In this document: piece by piece, positions 51,770 to 61,138 of the stretch
Numbering within the stretch: the stretch's first letter is position 1
How the letters are laid out: every line of letters starts with the position of its first letter
Assembly (NCBI GenBank): GCA_023458095.1
Contig: JAEXAS010000026.1
Coordinates: 248,001 to 312,000, forward strand
Length of the DNA: 64,000 bases
Source of the DNA: Actinomycetes bacterium
Lineage (GTDB): Bacteria > Actinomycetota > Actinomycetes > Propionibacteriales > Propionibacteriaceae
Reading direction: 5' to 3'
Notes under the pieces: generated by a model
What the model was told of the DNA's origin: nothing
The model's database searches: none
What the model saw: only the letters and a program-made list of their open reading frames with translations
Translations under genes and position numbers: made by a program

Positions 51770-53089
51770 TCAGCCGATCGAAGCCCGTTGTTCAGCGAAG
51801 ACCAGGTCCAGCAAGTCGTGCCAGGCCTCGATCTTGGTGCGCTCCCGGCCGCGAAGATCACCTCGGGCGATCTCGGCCTCATCGATGCGACGCCAGTCCG
51901 CCAGAGTGCTGGCGGTGATGCCACGCTGGGCGATCAACGCGTCCGGATCGGCCAGTTCGCGCTGCGGCGCGACCGCCAGGTCGGCGAGGAGATTGGCCAC
52001 CGTCTCTGCCGAATCCTTCCGATTCGCACCGATCAGGCCGCTGGGACCGCGTTTGATCCACCCGGTGACATACTCGCCGGGACGGCTGCTGCCGTCCTCC
52101 TCGGTGACCCGGCCCTCCAGGTTCGGGATGCGTCCATCGGCGAAGGGCACCCCCGGCAGCGGGTTGCCGAAGTAGCCGATCGATCGCAGCACCAGATCGG
52201 CGGGCACCTCGAAGCGCGACCCGTCGAGATTGGACTCCAACTCCACCGCCGTCACTTCAGCGACGCCCTTGATCGCCACCGGTCGATGGTTGAACACCAG
52301 GTGCAGGTGTCGCTTGCCCTGCTTGGGTTGGGCGATCGCCTTAGCGATGGTCTCGACGTTGGCTCGCGGTTTGCGTTCCAGAGTGTCCAGATCGAGGGCA
52401 TCCAGGTCAGCGCCGATCAACTCGGTGTCGACGCCTTCCAGTCCGAGCAACTCGCGAAGCTCATTGGTCGTGAACGAAGCGTTCTCCGGGCCGCGACGAC
52501 CGACCAGCCACACATTCTCCACGTGAGTGCCGCGCAGTTCGGCCAGCACGGATTCGGGCATGTCGGTGACGCTGAGTTCCTCGGGATCCTTGAGCAGGAT
52601 CCGGGTCACGTCGACGGCAACATTGCCCACCCCGACCACCACGGCGTTGCGGACGCCGGAAAGGTCCTGCCCATGCGCGTCCGGGTGACCCGAATACCAG
52701 GACACGAACTCCCGCGCCGAACGGCTGCCGTCCAACTCGGTTTCGCCAGGAATACCCAGCTTGCGGTCATTCTCCGACCCGTAGGCATAGATCACTGCGT
52801 CGTAGCACTCCATCAACTGTGCTGGCCGCAGTTGGGTGCCGATCTCGACCAACCCGAAGAAGCGCACATTCGTCGAGTCGAAGGCCGCAGCGAGAGTCTT
52901 GGCGACGGACTTCACGCTCTCATGATCAGGCGCGACGCCGTAGCGCAGCAGTCCGAAGGGGGTGGGCAACCGGTCGTAGATGTCGACGGCGACCTCGATG
53001 TCGTGCTGGGAAAGCAGTTGTCCGGCGGCGTACAAACCCGACGGGCCCGCACCCACGATTGCCACTCTGCGCATTCTCGGCTGTGTCAT
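51770..53089 (-). CDS. fprA: FprA-like ferredoxin/adrenodoxin NADP+ reductase
   Basis: The 439-aa protein has the FAD site VAIVGAGPSGLYAAGQL, the FGLLRYGVAPDH block and the NADP site VVVGVGNVAVDVTRILL. The C-terminal GWIKRGPSGLIGANRKDSAETV is diagnostic of FprA. It passes electrons between NADPH and ferredoxins, for instance for P450s. Length matches mycobacterial FprA (about 456 aa). It is downstream of mshB-mshA on the same strand, a gap of about 45 bp from mshB. Confidence 0.92.
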   Translation of the reverse strand: MTQPRMRRVAIVGAGPSGLYAAGQLLSQHDIEVAVDIYDRLPTPFGLLRYGVAPDHESVKSVAKTLAAAFDSTNVRFFGLVEIGTQLRPAQLMECYDAVIYAYGSENDRKLGIPGETELDGSRSAREFVSWYSGHPDAHGQDLSGVRNAVVVGVGNVAVDVTRILLKDPEELSVTDMPESVLAELRGTHVENVWLVGRRGPENASFTTNELRELLGLEGVDTELIGADLDALDLDTLERKPRANVETIAKAIAQPKQGKRHLHLVFNHRPVAIKGVAEVTAVELESNLDGSRFEVPADLVLRSIGYFGNPLPGVPFADGRIPNLEGRVTEEDGSSRPGEYVTGWIKRGPSGLIGANRKDSAETVANLLADLAVAPQRELADPDALIAQRGITASTLADWRRIDEAEIARGDLRGRERTKIEAWHDLLDLVFAEQRASIG

Positions 53090-53134
53090 GGTGATGATTC
53101 TGGCAACTCGAGGCCGGGTTCGGTGGTCATTCCG

Positions 53135-53863
53135 CTATCGAGTCCGAAATAGCCACACCCCGGTTTGGACCACTTGGCGCTGCCCACCGACGTGGACGAT
53201 CTGTGCGCCGTCAACCCCGAACTGGCTGGCATAGCACTGCAGCGCGCACAACAGCCGCGGGCGCTGCTCGGGGTGATCGATCCATTGCGCACCCGCAGGC
53301 GGGGCGATTCCCTCCGACACCAGTTCGTAGCAGGCCAGATCGGCGGCTGCCGCAGCCACCTGCGCAATGTGGTGACAGGCCACATGATCAGGATGGTGGT
53401 AGCCACCCCGGGCGTCATAGCTGATCAGCGCCTCGGCCGCGAACTCGCGCAGGAACTCGGCCACGTCGATTCCGGCCTGGCCCGGATCGGCGCGGCTGAG
53501 GCAGTCCGGTGGTGCGTCCGGGTCCGGACCGGCGAGGCCAGGGGCGATCCACCGCATTCCCGAATCGGTGTAGCGCCGCGACGTGCCTAACCAGACTCCG
53601 GTTTTCACACCCAGGACGGCCAGCGCCGCGTCGCGTTCCTTGACCCGGTAACCGGCCAGATCAGCACCGACGTCCACTCCGGGGCGGACCTCACCACGCT
53701 CCCCGCGGGTGGCGGTCACCACCGCGACACGGCGTCCTGCTGCCACCATCGCGGCGAGCAAGGCGCCGCCGCTGAGCGTTTCGTCGTCGGGGTGGGCGTG
53801 GAAGAAGACCACCGACTCAGCCTCGGGAAGCTGGCCCGCCGGGCTGAACGTCGCGGAGTTCAT
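53135..53863 (-). CDS. mshB: MshB-like N-acetylglucosaminyl-inositol deacetylase
   Basis: ATG 53863 overlaps the mshA stop as ATGA (242 aa). The PIG-L fold metal site is AHPDDE (residues 23-28) with a third ligand in GYHHPDHVA. RYRVKERDAALAVLGV-like and RRYTDSGM blocks match MshB. It deacetylates GlcNAc-inositol in mycothiol synthesis. At 242 aa it is shorter than typical MshB (about 290), lacking part of the C-terminal region. Mca-type mycothiol-conjugate amidase is the alternative, but adjacency to mshA favours MshB. Confidence 0.85.
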   Translation of the reverse strand: MNSATFSPAGQLPEAESVVFFHAHPDDETLSGGALLAAMVAAGRRVAVVTATRGERGEVRPGVDVGADLAGYRVKERDAALAVLGVKTGVWLGTSRRYTDSGMRWIAPGLAGPDPDAPPDCLSRADPGQAGIDVAEFLREFAAEALISYDARGGYHHPDHVACHHIAQVAAAAADLACYELVSEGIAPPAGAQWIDHPEQRPRLLCALQCYASQFGVDGAQIVHVGGQRQVVQTGVWLFRTR

Positions 53864-55095
53864 TGCGCCAAGACCTCGCGGTAGCACGCGGCCAACCGGC
53901 GAGCCGTCCACAGCCAATCGAAGCGCAGCGCATGCACCCGGGCCACCTGCCCCAGCCGAGTAAGGATGTCCGGCTCGGCCAACAGGCCGGTCAAGACCCG
54001 ACTCCACACCGCCGGGTCCCGAGAGTCCACCAGATAGCCGGTCTCGGCATGCGCCACAGCCTCACGCAGCCCACCGGCGCAGGCGGCCACCACGGGAACG
54101 CCGCTGGCCTGGGCCTCCAGCGCAATCAGACCGAAGGTCTCCGAGTAGGAGGGCACCAGCACCAACCGGGCACTGCGCAGCATCTGAGCCAACTCCGGAC
54201 GCGGCAGGGGGCCGCAGAACTCGACATCGTCGCTCAGCCCGGACTCGGCCACGGCCCGGCGAAGTTGGTCCGGATAGTCCGCAAAGTCCTCGGACGCCTC
54301 GCCGGCCACCACCAGTCTCGGACGGATCGCCGGATCGATACCGGCCAGCGCCGCGATGGCCAGATCGGCTCCCTTGAGCGGTTGCAGGCGTCCGGCGAAA
54401 GCTAGAAAGCCGTTGCGTCCAGCTCCTCCCGGTGGGGTCCAATCGACCTCACCAGCACGCCTGGGCCGGAACAGTTCGTGGTCCACCCCGGGACTGATGA
54501 TGTGGACTCGGTCAGGATCGGCGCCGCACCGTTCGATCACCGTGCGCGCCTCCGCCGCGGAAATGGCCACCACCGCGTCGGAGGCGGTTGCGACCTGAGC
54601 CTCGCCCGGCACCCGGCGAGGAGACTCCGGTGGCTCACCGGCTTCCAAGGAGGATCCCGAGGGTGCTGCCACCGAGTGGAAGCTCTGCACATGGCGCACC
54701 CCGGCGGACCGGGCCACCGGCAGCGCCGCCATACCCGACATCCAGTGGTGGGAGTGGTAGAGGTCGAAAGGTCCGAGCCTGGCCAGGCCAGCACTGAACT
54801 GGTCGATGTGCTCGTCGATGAGGCTCTTCGGCAGCGGAGTGGCCGGCCCGGCGTCCAGGTGGTGCAGGACGACGCCGGGCGCCAACTCCCGGTGTTCGGG
54901 GTCCTGTGGCGTTTGTCGGCGGGTGACCAGGTCGACCTGATGGCCACACCGGGCCAAGGCGAGCGCCTGGGCGAGCTCCACCACATTCATGCCACCGGCA
55001 TCGCCGGCGCCGGGCGGGCTGGCCGGAGAGGTGTGCATCGATACGAAGCACACACGCAGCGAGTCGGAGTGGGTGGGAATTACCGGGGTGGGCAC
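53860..55095 (-). CDS. mshA: MshA-like glycosyltransferase (mycothiol synthesis)
   Basis: The GTG at 55095 starts a 411-aa GT-B protein. The N-terminus has SPASPPGAGDAGGMNVVELA, a hallmark of MshA (G-G-M-N). Then come HSHHWMSG, the linker VDHELFRP and the C-terminal donor site with SYSETFGLIALEAQASGVPVV (E-x7-E). MshA joins GlcNAc to inositol-3-phosphate, the first step of mycothiol. It is directly followed by mshB, and both are close to fprA, so a redox operon is likely. No ribosome site near the GTG is clear. Confidence 0.92.
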   Translation of the reverse strand: MPTPVIPTHSDSLRVCFVSMHTSPASPPGAGDAGGMNVVELAQALALARCGHQVDLVTRRQTPQDPEHRELAPGVVLHHLDAGPATPLPKSLIDEHIDQFSAGLARLGPFDLYHSHHWMSGMAALPVARSAGVRHVQSFHSVAAPSGSSLEAGEPPESPRRVPGEAQVATASDAVVAISAAEARTVIERCGADPDRVHIISPGVDHELFRPRRAGEVDWTPPGGAGRNGFLAFAGRLQPLKGADLAIAALAGIDPAIRPRLVVAGEASEDFADYPDQLRRAVAESGLSDDVEFCGPLPRPELAQMLRSARLVLVPSYSETFGLIALEAQASGVPVVAACAGGLREAVAHAETGYLVDSRDPAVWSRVLTGLLAEPDILTRLGQVARVHALRFDWLWTARRLAACYREVLAQ

Positions 55096-55250
55096 GCGGC
55101 GAGCATAGCCGCCGGGGGGTTCATTGAAACGTGAAAGAATCACTCGGTGAACTCCCCCTCCCCGAATTCGTGGGTCCGCCGCGGTCCGTTGCGCAGCGCC
55201 CGCGCCCACCAGCCACACCCCCACCAGTCCAGCCTCGCCGAGCTTCCCCG

Positions 55251-56516
55251 ATGAGCACACCCCTGGCAGCCAACCCCGCCGGCGAAGGCTGGCATCGCGG
55301 ACTGTTCCTGGTGATTCTGGCCAGTCTGGGAATGGTCGGCCCGTTCTCGATCGACACCATGTTTCCGGCCTTTGCGCAACTGTCCGCCGAGTGGGGAGTC
55401 TCGGAGTTCGCGCTGCAGCAGGTGATCAGCGTGTACATGCTCACCTTCGCCGTGATGAGCCTGGTGCATGGGCCACTGTCGGACGCTCTCGGACGCAAAC
55501 CGGTGATCATCGTCGGCACCGTCGTCTTCATTGCGGCTTCAGTGGGCTCGGCGATGAGCACCAGCCTGAGCACACTGCTGGTATTTCGAGCGATCCAAGG
55601 TCTCAGCGCCGGGGCCGGGGTCATCATCAGTCGAGCCATGGTGCGCGACGTCTTCAGCGACACCCAGGCGCAACGCACCATGAGCCACATCGCCATGATC
55701 TTCGGGCTGGCACCGGCCGTGGCGCCGGTGGTCGGCGGACTGCTGCTGGGACTGGGTGACTGGCGACTGATCTTCTGGTTCTTGGTGGTTGTAGGAGTCG
55801 TGATGCTGGCGATGGTGGTGTTCTTTCTCCCCGAAACCCATCCAGCGCCGATGCGAACCGCCTTTCGTCCCGGGCCGCTGGTGGGTGGGCTGGTGTCGGT
55901 TGTTCGCCACCCGGCAGGTCGTCGACTCGCCTTCACCGCCCAACTCAACATGGGGGCGATGTTCCTCTACATCTCCTCGGCCGCCCTGGTCGTGGGAACG
56001 CTGCTGCACCTGGGCGAAACCGACTACTGGATTCTGTTCGTGCCCATGATTTCGGGCATGGTGCTCGGTTCGTGGGTGAGCAGCCGCTTGGCCGGACGCA
56101 TCAGTCCGGTTCGTCAGGCGAACATCGGCTATCTGATCAGCCTGGTCGCCGGCGCGGTGAATGTGGGGCTCAGCCTGATCCCGGCCGCCAACGCTCTGCC
56201 ATGGCCGATCGTTTCGCTGCCGGTACTCACCTTCGGTCTGGGGCTGACCTTTCCAGTAGTGACCTTGGCCATGCTCGACCTCTTCACCGCCGCTCGCGGC
56301 GCGGCCTCCTCGGTTCAAAACTTCGTCACTTTGTTGGGCAACGCGGCCATCGCCGGGATCGGGGCTCCGCTGCTGGCTCGATCCTTCACCGGCCTGGCCG
56401 TCGGCTCGCTCACCATGATGAGCCTCAGCGCGCTGCTGTGGCGCCAACACATCCGGCAGGTTCGGATCACCGGACGCAACCCCAACGACGCCGCAGGTTT
56501 CGAGCCCCTGGACTGA
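55251..56516 (+). CDS. Bcr/CflA-type multidrug efflux MFS transporter
   Basis: The ATG at 55251 gives 421 aa. An in-frame GTG at 55131 is possible and would add a 40-residue Pro-rich leader. Twelve membrane segments are visible. Family motifs are MVGPFSIDTMFPAF in helix 1, LVHGPLSDALGRKPVI between helices 2 and 3 (motif A) and GLSAGAGVIISRAMVRD, all typical of Bcr/CflA. It exports drugs by proton antiport. After the stop comes a 280-bp repeated sequence with a terminator. Confidence 0.9.
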   Translation: MSTPLAANPAGEGWHRGLFLVILASLGMVGPFSIDTMFPAFAQLSAEWGVSEFALQQVISVYMLTFAVMSLVHGPLSDALGRKPVIIVGTVVFIAASVGSAMSTSLSTLLVFRAIQGLSAGAGVIISRAMVRDVFSDTQAQRTMSHIAMIFGLAPAVAPVVGGLLLGLGDWRLIFWFLVVVGVVMLAMVVFFLPETHPAPMRTAFRPGPLVGGLVSVVRHPAGRRLAFTAQLNMGAMFLYISSAALVVGTLLHLGETDYWILFVPMISGMVLGSWVSSRLAGRISPVRQANIGYLISLVAGAVNVGLSLIPAANALPWPIVSLPVLTFGLGLTFPVVTLAMLDLFTAARGAASSVQNFVTLLGNAAIAGIGAPLLARSFTGLAVGSLTMMSLSALLWRQHIRQVRITGRNPNDAAGFEPLD

Positions 56517-56572
56517 CCCTTGACGGCAGACGGCGCCGCAGGGAAAAGCCGGGCTTCGTCACTTCTGTAACC

Positions 56573-56855
56573 CGACACGCCGACGACACGCCGACGCGCC
56601 TCGAATTGGCCAAATTTCGGCCGAAAACCTCTTGCGTGTCGGGTTGACCCAGGACTAGAAATCTAACTACCGGATCGCTTCGGTGGTTCGGGAATCGAAA
56701 GCAGGAAGTCAACCGATTGATGGCTTGCCATCAAGTCTCCCGGTGATGCGTGGGGTGTGTTGGCTGGTGGTTTTCGGTTGATCGATTCAGGTCATCACGC
56801 TTGGTCGAGGGTAGGCCCCGGAGACTCATACTCGCCGGGGCCTTTCCCTTTGCCC
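56573..56855 (+). repeat. Copy 1 of a duplicated ~280-bp sequence ending in a terminator (possible RNA)
   Basis: This stretch is clearly homologous, in inverted orientation, to 60284-60564. It starts with an identical 22-bp block containing CGACACGCC twice and ends with a near-identical intrinsic terminator. A TTGATGGC/GCCATCAA hairpin at about 56717-56734 corresponds to a different hairpin, CGGGC/GCTCG, in the other copy. That looks like conserved structure with changed sequence. No coding frame is shared. It follows the efflux gene. Confidence 0.7.
56814..56851 (+). terminator. Intrinsic terminator of copy 1
   Basis: GGCCCCGG pairs with CCGGGGCC across the loop AGACTCATACTCG, followed by TTTCCCTTT. 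It ends the repeat and would stop transcription from the efflux gene. Confidence 0.85.
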
Positions 56856-56862
56856 CACCGGA

Positions 56863-59436
56863 TCACAGGCCTTGACGTAGCGCCTCGGCGAGCAACTCCT
56901 CGCGACTGCTGGCATTGAGCTTGCGATACAGATTGGCCCGGTGGAACTTCACCGTATTCACCGATACGAACAGTTCGGCAGCGATCGCGGTGTTGGTCAT
57001 GCCCCGGCGCACTCCGTCCAACACCTCAAGTTCACGTTCGGCGAGCCGCGTCCGGCTTCGTTGTTGGGTCTCCACCCCGGCATAGCCGCGCGCAAGGGCC
57101 AGACTGTTACGAATCATGGGCGCGGTCTTCACCGGCAGTCCGTCAAGAAGCTGCGCAGTCTCTTCCGGGGTGGCCAACACCATGGGCCAGGGCGCGCTCG
57201 GATACTTCAGCCGCGCTCCACCACGCAGGATCACCGAGACGGCGGTGGCCTCTTCACCGGCGCGCAGGTTGATGATGGCCCACAGCAGGCTGAGGTGCCA
57301 GCCGATGCGGGGCGCGGCCGGCTCCAGTTCCTCATCAGTGGGAACCATCGGGCTGCGAGCGGCCCCCGCACCCACCAGAACACAGGACTCCAACATGCGG
57401 CGGCCCCAATGCGACCATCGGTGCTGCGCGCCAGGCGGGAGGGCCTTGATGAAGGTCGACAACTCCACTGCGGTGCGCGATCCGATCTGGGCTGAAGACC
57501 GCAGCAACGACTCGGTGAGCAGCGCGAACATGCCCGGCGCCTCCGGATGATGTTGCCAGGCGCCCCAGTGGGGATTGTCCACGATCTCGTCGGCCAGTTC
57601 CTCCAACTTGTCGCGATCCCCCAAGGCAACCAAGGCCACTGTGCGCAGGTAGATCAGCACCGACCATTCCGCAGGGCGCGGTAGCCGGAACAGCGCGACG
57701 CGGGTGAACGCCTCAGCACTGGCCAGGTCGCCGCGGTCCAGGGCCTCACCGGCGTCAACTATCGCATTCATGGCCAGGTCGTATTCGCGATGGTATTGGC
57801 GCGGAAGCACCTCCATGGTGCTCACATCGGATCGGGAGGTGCCCAAGAAGATCGTCGTCATCCGCACCGCAACCAGCAACGAACTCAGTCGTCGATCACC
57901 GCGACCCCCGATCCGATCCGGGTTGCGCCGCATCGGCCACATGAGGCTGCGCGCCACGCTCGCCACCAGGTCGATGCGATCGAGCTGCAACAACATGCGC
58001 ACCATCAACAGCCCATCAGAGGCCATTTCCGGTCCGATGTTGTCGCGCACTTCCTCGGGATGGGATTCCACCAGTCCGGCCCACCGCACCGCAGCACGGA
58101 CAGCCATGCCGAGTTCCCCGACCCCCAATGCCACCGCAGCGGCTTTGGTCAGCCACGACAACTGAGCGCGGACGCTGCCCTGAATCGAGGCGCCCAGAAA
58201 GCTGCGCTGGACTGCGGCAAGACCGCTGTCGCTGGCGGATTCTCCCCGGCGCAGTTGCAGCAGGGTCGCGGTAGCCAAAAGGCTTGGACGGCTCCCCAGC
58301 AACTCTGGATCGATGGCGACGATCTCATCCCACAGAGGGTTTGCGTCGGCGTCACACAACTCCCAGAGCCAGGTGTCGCAGAACTGCTCGGCCTCATCCA
58401 GCGAGCGATTGGCCACCAGCATCGTGAGGGCCAATTCCGGGTCGCCGCTGGCTGCGGCTGCCGTGGCCACCGCAGCGCGGTCAGCCTCGAACTCTGCGCT
58501 CGCCTCGGCGTTCCACCCGAAAAGCAAGTGTTGGCGTAGAACCGGGAACCACCGGAACAGCCACTCGCCGCTCGCCGCTTCCGTGACGCTTCCGAAACCA
58601 AGTTTCGGCAACCGATCGAACAGATACTCCGCCCGTTCCCGGCCGAACATTCCGGTGACCAGCGCCATGCCGAAGCGTGAAGCCTGAGCCAATTGGCGGA
58701 TCTCCTGCCAGAACTCCTTGGCGCCCTGGCGGTCGGGAAGCCAACCCGTGACCGCCTGGGCGTCACTGATCGTGCCTGCCAGGCATTCGGTGGGAAACAA
58801 CGAGATGACTCGCTCGACCAGAGCTGGAATGCCATGCGTGGCCTCCAGGACGGCCCGAACCGTGTCATCAGTGGCGTCCGGCAACTGCTCGGCCAGCAGA
58901 CCTGCGGTCTCGATGTGGGAATAGGCCAGATCCCGGTCACCGATCAGTTGGTGACCAACCCCACTGGCAACGGCCTCGGTGACCAGGCTTTGGGCATCAA
59001 CCGCGGTGGCGACCAGGCTGAAACCAGGCATCGACCCCGCCACCCCGATGAGTTCTGCACACGCCTCGCCTGGGAGTTCATCCATCCGAAGGACGCCGAG
59101 AACCACCGGAGCCGCGGCCCGCTCGGTCGCTCCAGCCAACAACTGGGAGAGCGCCTGCCAGGTGCTTTCGTCGCCCGGATCCTCAGATTCGGGAATGCCG
59201 GCGAGCGCGAGTTGGTAGGCCAATCGGCGCGCCATCACCTCGGGGCTCAATTGCCGCGGATCAAACTCAACCAGAACCCGGATTTGCTCACTGGGCTGCT
59301 TTTCCCAGGACTGCAAAAGGGCAGCCTTATGGGTGCCGACGCCGCCTTCGATGAAAATCGCGGGGATGGCGGGGTTGATGAGCGCCAGCAGTCTTCGACG
59401 GATGGGTGGGGTCAGAATCCGCTCCTCAGAGGCCAC
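56863..59436 (-). CDS. LuxR-family regulator, MalT-like with degenerate P-loop
   Basis: The frame is open to 59715, but the upstream part overlaps a terminator hairpin. The GTG at 59436 is preferred (857 aa), starting ASEERILTPPIRRRLLALI as MalT-like regulators do. The P-loop reads GGVGTHK (residues 31-37), followed by Ala-Ala instead of S/T, so nucleotide binding is doubtful. The long helical middle is TPR-like. The C-terminal HTH (ERELEVLDGVRRGMTNTAIA and SVNTVKFHRANLYRKL) is intact. Such regulators activate genes on binding a signal. Confidence 0.8.
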   Translation of the reverse strand: MASEERILTPPIRRRLLALINPAIPAIFIEGGVGTHKAALLQSWEKQPSEQIRVLVEFDPRQLSPEVMARRLAYQLALAGIPESEDPGDESTWQALSQLLAGATERAAAPVVLGVLRMDELPGEACAELIGVAGSMPGFSLVATAVDAQSLVTEAVASGVGHQLIGDRDLAYSHIETAGLLAEQLPDATDDTVRAVLEATHGIPALVERVISLFPTECLAGTISDAQAVTGWLPDRQGAKEFWQEIRQLAQASRFGMALVTGMFGRERAEYLFDRLPKLGFGSVTEAASGEWLFRWFPVLRQHLLFGWNAEASAEFEADRAAVATAAAASGDPELALTMLVANRSLDEAEQFCDTWLWELCDADANPLWDEIVAIDPELLGSRPSLLATATLLQLRRGESASDSGLAAVQRSFLGASIQGSVRAQLSWLTKAAAVALGVGELGMAVRAAVRWAGLVESHPEEVRDNIGPEMASDGLLMVRMLLQLDRIDLVASVARSLMWPMRRNPDRIGGRGDRRLSSLLVAVRMTTIFLGTSRSDVSTMEVLPRQYHREYDLAMNAIVDAGEALDRGDLASAEAFTRVALFRLPRPAEWSVLIYLRTVALVALGDRDKLEELADEIVDNPHWGAWQHHPEAPGMFALLTESLLRSSAQIGSRTAVELSTFIKALPPGAQHRWSHWGRRMLESCVLVGAGAARSPMVPTDEELEPAAPRIGWHLSLLWAIINLRAGEEATAVSVILRGGARLKYPSAPWPMVLATPEETAQLLDGLPVKTAPMIRNSLALARGYAGVETQQRSRTRLAERELEVLDGVRRGMTNTAIAAELFVSVNTVKFHRANLYRKLNASSREELLAEALRQGL

Positions 59437-59783
59437 AAGTTGACGGGGACTTGCGCCCAGTAGCGTATCGAGGTGTGCGCCGCCGCTCCCAATGATGCCT
59501 GAGAATCGGGGCGAAGAGCAGCTACCCAGGCCGGTTTTTGGGACCAGTCCATCCCACCCAGCGACAGAATGAGGCTGTGCGCAAAGTCGCTTGACCGACC
59601 CGATTCTTAGGGATTCATTGCCGAGCGGCTTTCCATCACAGTGGCAGCGAATCGAATTGCCAGACCCAGGAAAAGAACTGTGGGGCGGCCCGCGGGGACT
59701 GCGGGGCCGCCCCAATCCGAGGTCCGGAGGTGGTGATCGCCGTTGATCACCGGTCCGGAGGCTCGGGGTTTACATCCACCCGG
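59437..59783. other. Gap upstream of the LuxR gene with several hairpins
   Basis: No gene is supported. It holds a GC-rich terminator-like hairpin at 59682-59713 (listed), then GGTGATC/GATCACC (59733-59752) and the start of GGTTTAC...GTAAACC pairing at about 59767-59814. It probably contains the LuxR promoter. Confidence 0.5.
59682..59713 (-). terminator. Terminator-like hairpin after the small membrane gene
   Basis: GGGGCGGCCC and GGGCCGCCCC form a perfect 10-bp stem. It lies downstream of the small membrane protein gene on the minus strand. On that strand the following bases include ACAGTTCTTTTCC. Confidence 0.65.
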
Positions 59784-59978
59784 TTAACGGGTGAACCAGT
59801 CCAGGGTGGGTAAACCTTGAAGGATTGACCCGGCTGCAAGCTGAGTGCCTTCCGACCCTCCCAGGAGGAGTGCCAGAACGGCGCCCAGTACAGCCAAGGC
59901 CAAGACAACCCATGTGGGCAGCTGAATCCGACGGCGCGGTGTGGACTCAGCAATGGATGTTGCGGCTGGGGTGGTCAC
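59784..59978 (-). CDS. Small membrane protein (64 aa)
   Basis: The GTG at 59978 has AGGAGGAG at ideal spacing; the frame extends upstream to 60098, but with no better site. The product has a short N-terminal segment (TTPAATSIAESTPRRRIQLP) and one hydrophobic helix (WVVLALAVLGAVLALLLGG) with a C-terminal tail ending LDWFTR. Basic residues before the helix predict a cytoplasmic N-terminus. No family is recognised. It sits between the two inverted repeat copies. Confidence 0.55.
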   Translation of the reverse strand: MTTPAATSIAESTPRRRIQLPTWVVLALAVLGAVLALLLGGSEGTQLAAGSILQGLPTLDWFTR

Positions 59979-60283
59979 AACTCCTCCTGTGGATTGCCTG
60001 CCTTCCATTCGGGATCGAGCGAGCCCGAACGGGTATGACTGTAGAGAGCCGATCCACGCTCCGGCGAGGCCCAAAGCACTAGTTGCCCGTACAACCATCC
60101 CCCGGACGCATCACACCTACCCACCCCCTACCCGGTGATGCTCACGTGCCTGCACCTTCAGTCCATGACGGCTAACGCTGGGCCCACCCAGGGGTTGGGG
60201 GCCACCGACCTCGCAGTGCCACCCCCGCCAGCGTCCACCACCACCGAGCAGCCTGGGCCAGTACGCGGGGCGCGGAGTATTCG
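59979..60283. other. Gap with no gene seen
   Basis: No frame with coding signals was found between the small membrane gene and repeat copy 2. It should contain the promoter of the small membrane gene on the minus strand. No clear site was seen. Confidence 0.4.
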
Positions 60284-60564
60284 GGCAAAGGAAAAGGCCC
60301 CGGCGAGTATGAGTCTCCAGGGCCTTCCCTCGACATCGACGTGATGGGCCGACGCCGATCAGAAGCTCCCAGCCGATCCACCCCTCATCACCGAGGCTTT
60401 GACGAGCCAAGAGCCCGATTCGGATCGACTTCCTTCTTCCGATCACCGGATCACCGAAGCGATCTGGTAGCAAGATTTTTAGTCCGTTCGGTGACCGGAC
60501 GCAAGACTTTCGGTGGCACGAATTCGACGACTTTGCGCCGCCTCGGCGTGTCGTCGGCGTGTCG
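60284..60564 (-). repeat. Copy 2 of the duplicated ~280-bp sequence (inverted)
   Basis: Read on the minus strand it follows the marR stop and matches copy 1 over its length, with the same starting block (60543-60564) and the same ending terminator. In the middle, the segment around GATCGCTTCGGTG is shared. Where copy 1 has TTGATGGC/GCCATCAA, this copy has CGGGC/GCTCG. It is in opposite orientation to copy 1, so the two flank the LuxR gene and the small membrane gene. Confidence 0.7.
60285..60324 (-). terminator. Intrinsic terminator of copy 2
   Basis: On the minus strand GGCCCTGG-loop-CCGGGGCC is followed by TTTTCCTTT. The loop is identical to copy 1. It would end marR transcription. Confidence 0.85.
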
Positions 60565-60624
60565 AGTGACAGCTGGGACTACCGGGGCAATCAGCGCCAA
60601 AAAGGGGAGGCGTTGCCGCTCCGA

Positions 60625-61110
60625 TCAGCGGTCCTGCGCAGTGCGGTGCATCGCCCCCAGCATGGCTTGGGCACTGTCTCGCATCAGAACCAGGTCTTCG
60701 GGGGTCATGTTCTTGATGACTTCAATCATGGCGCGCGCGATCAGCGAGTCGACCTGCCGGGTCAGCGCCATTCCCGCCTCAGTGATGTGCAATCGACGGA
60801 TCCGCCGGTCGGTGCTGTCATCGACCCGCTCCAACAGCCCCTTCTCGACAAGGCGCTCTACCAGACCGCTGGCGGTGGGGGCACTCACGCCCAGCCGCTG
60901 GCCGAGTTCGTGACCAGTCAATCCGGGGTCCTTCACCACAAATCCGAGGACCCGAAACTGCTGCATGGTGAGGTCGGTCGAAGCCGGGACCGGGCCAACC
61001 AAGGCCAGCGCCTGATCGTGCACCTGATCGTGCAGTTCGAAGACTTCGCGCAACATCTGCGCCCGGGCTGGATCAAGGCCAAGCGAATCCACATCCAATA
61101 GGCGATGCAC
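60625..61110 (-). CDS. MarR-family regulator
   Basis: The GTG at 61110 has AAGGGG at a suitable distance, while a TTG at 61116 has none, so 161 aa are given. The winged helix is LTMQQFRVLGFVVKDPGL, then GQRLGVSAPTASGLVERLVEKGLLERV and the wing DDSTDRRIRRLHIT, typical of MarR. It is divergent from an RND transporter gene, with a palindrome in the shared upstream region, so it probably controls that pump in response to a small ligand. The ligand is unknown. Confidence 0.88.
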   Translation of the reverse strand: MHRLLDVDSLGLDPARAQMLREVFELHDQVHDQALALVGPVPASTDLTMQQFRVLGFVVKDPGLTGHELGQRLGVSAPTASGLVERLVEKGLLERVDDSTDRRIRRLHITEAGMALTRQVDSLIARAMIEVIKNMTPEDLVLMRDSAQAMLGAMHRTAQDR

Positions 61111-61138
61111 GTCCAACCCCTTGCCGAAGCCATTATTT

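Noticed and set aside
59437..59715. Extension of the LuxR gene to the ATG at 59715
   Set aside because: That ATG lies next to the 59682-59713 hairpin and the extra residues have no match to the MalT-like start.
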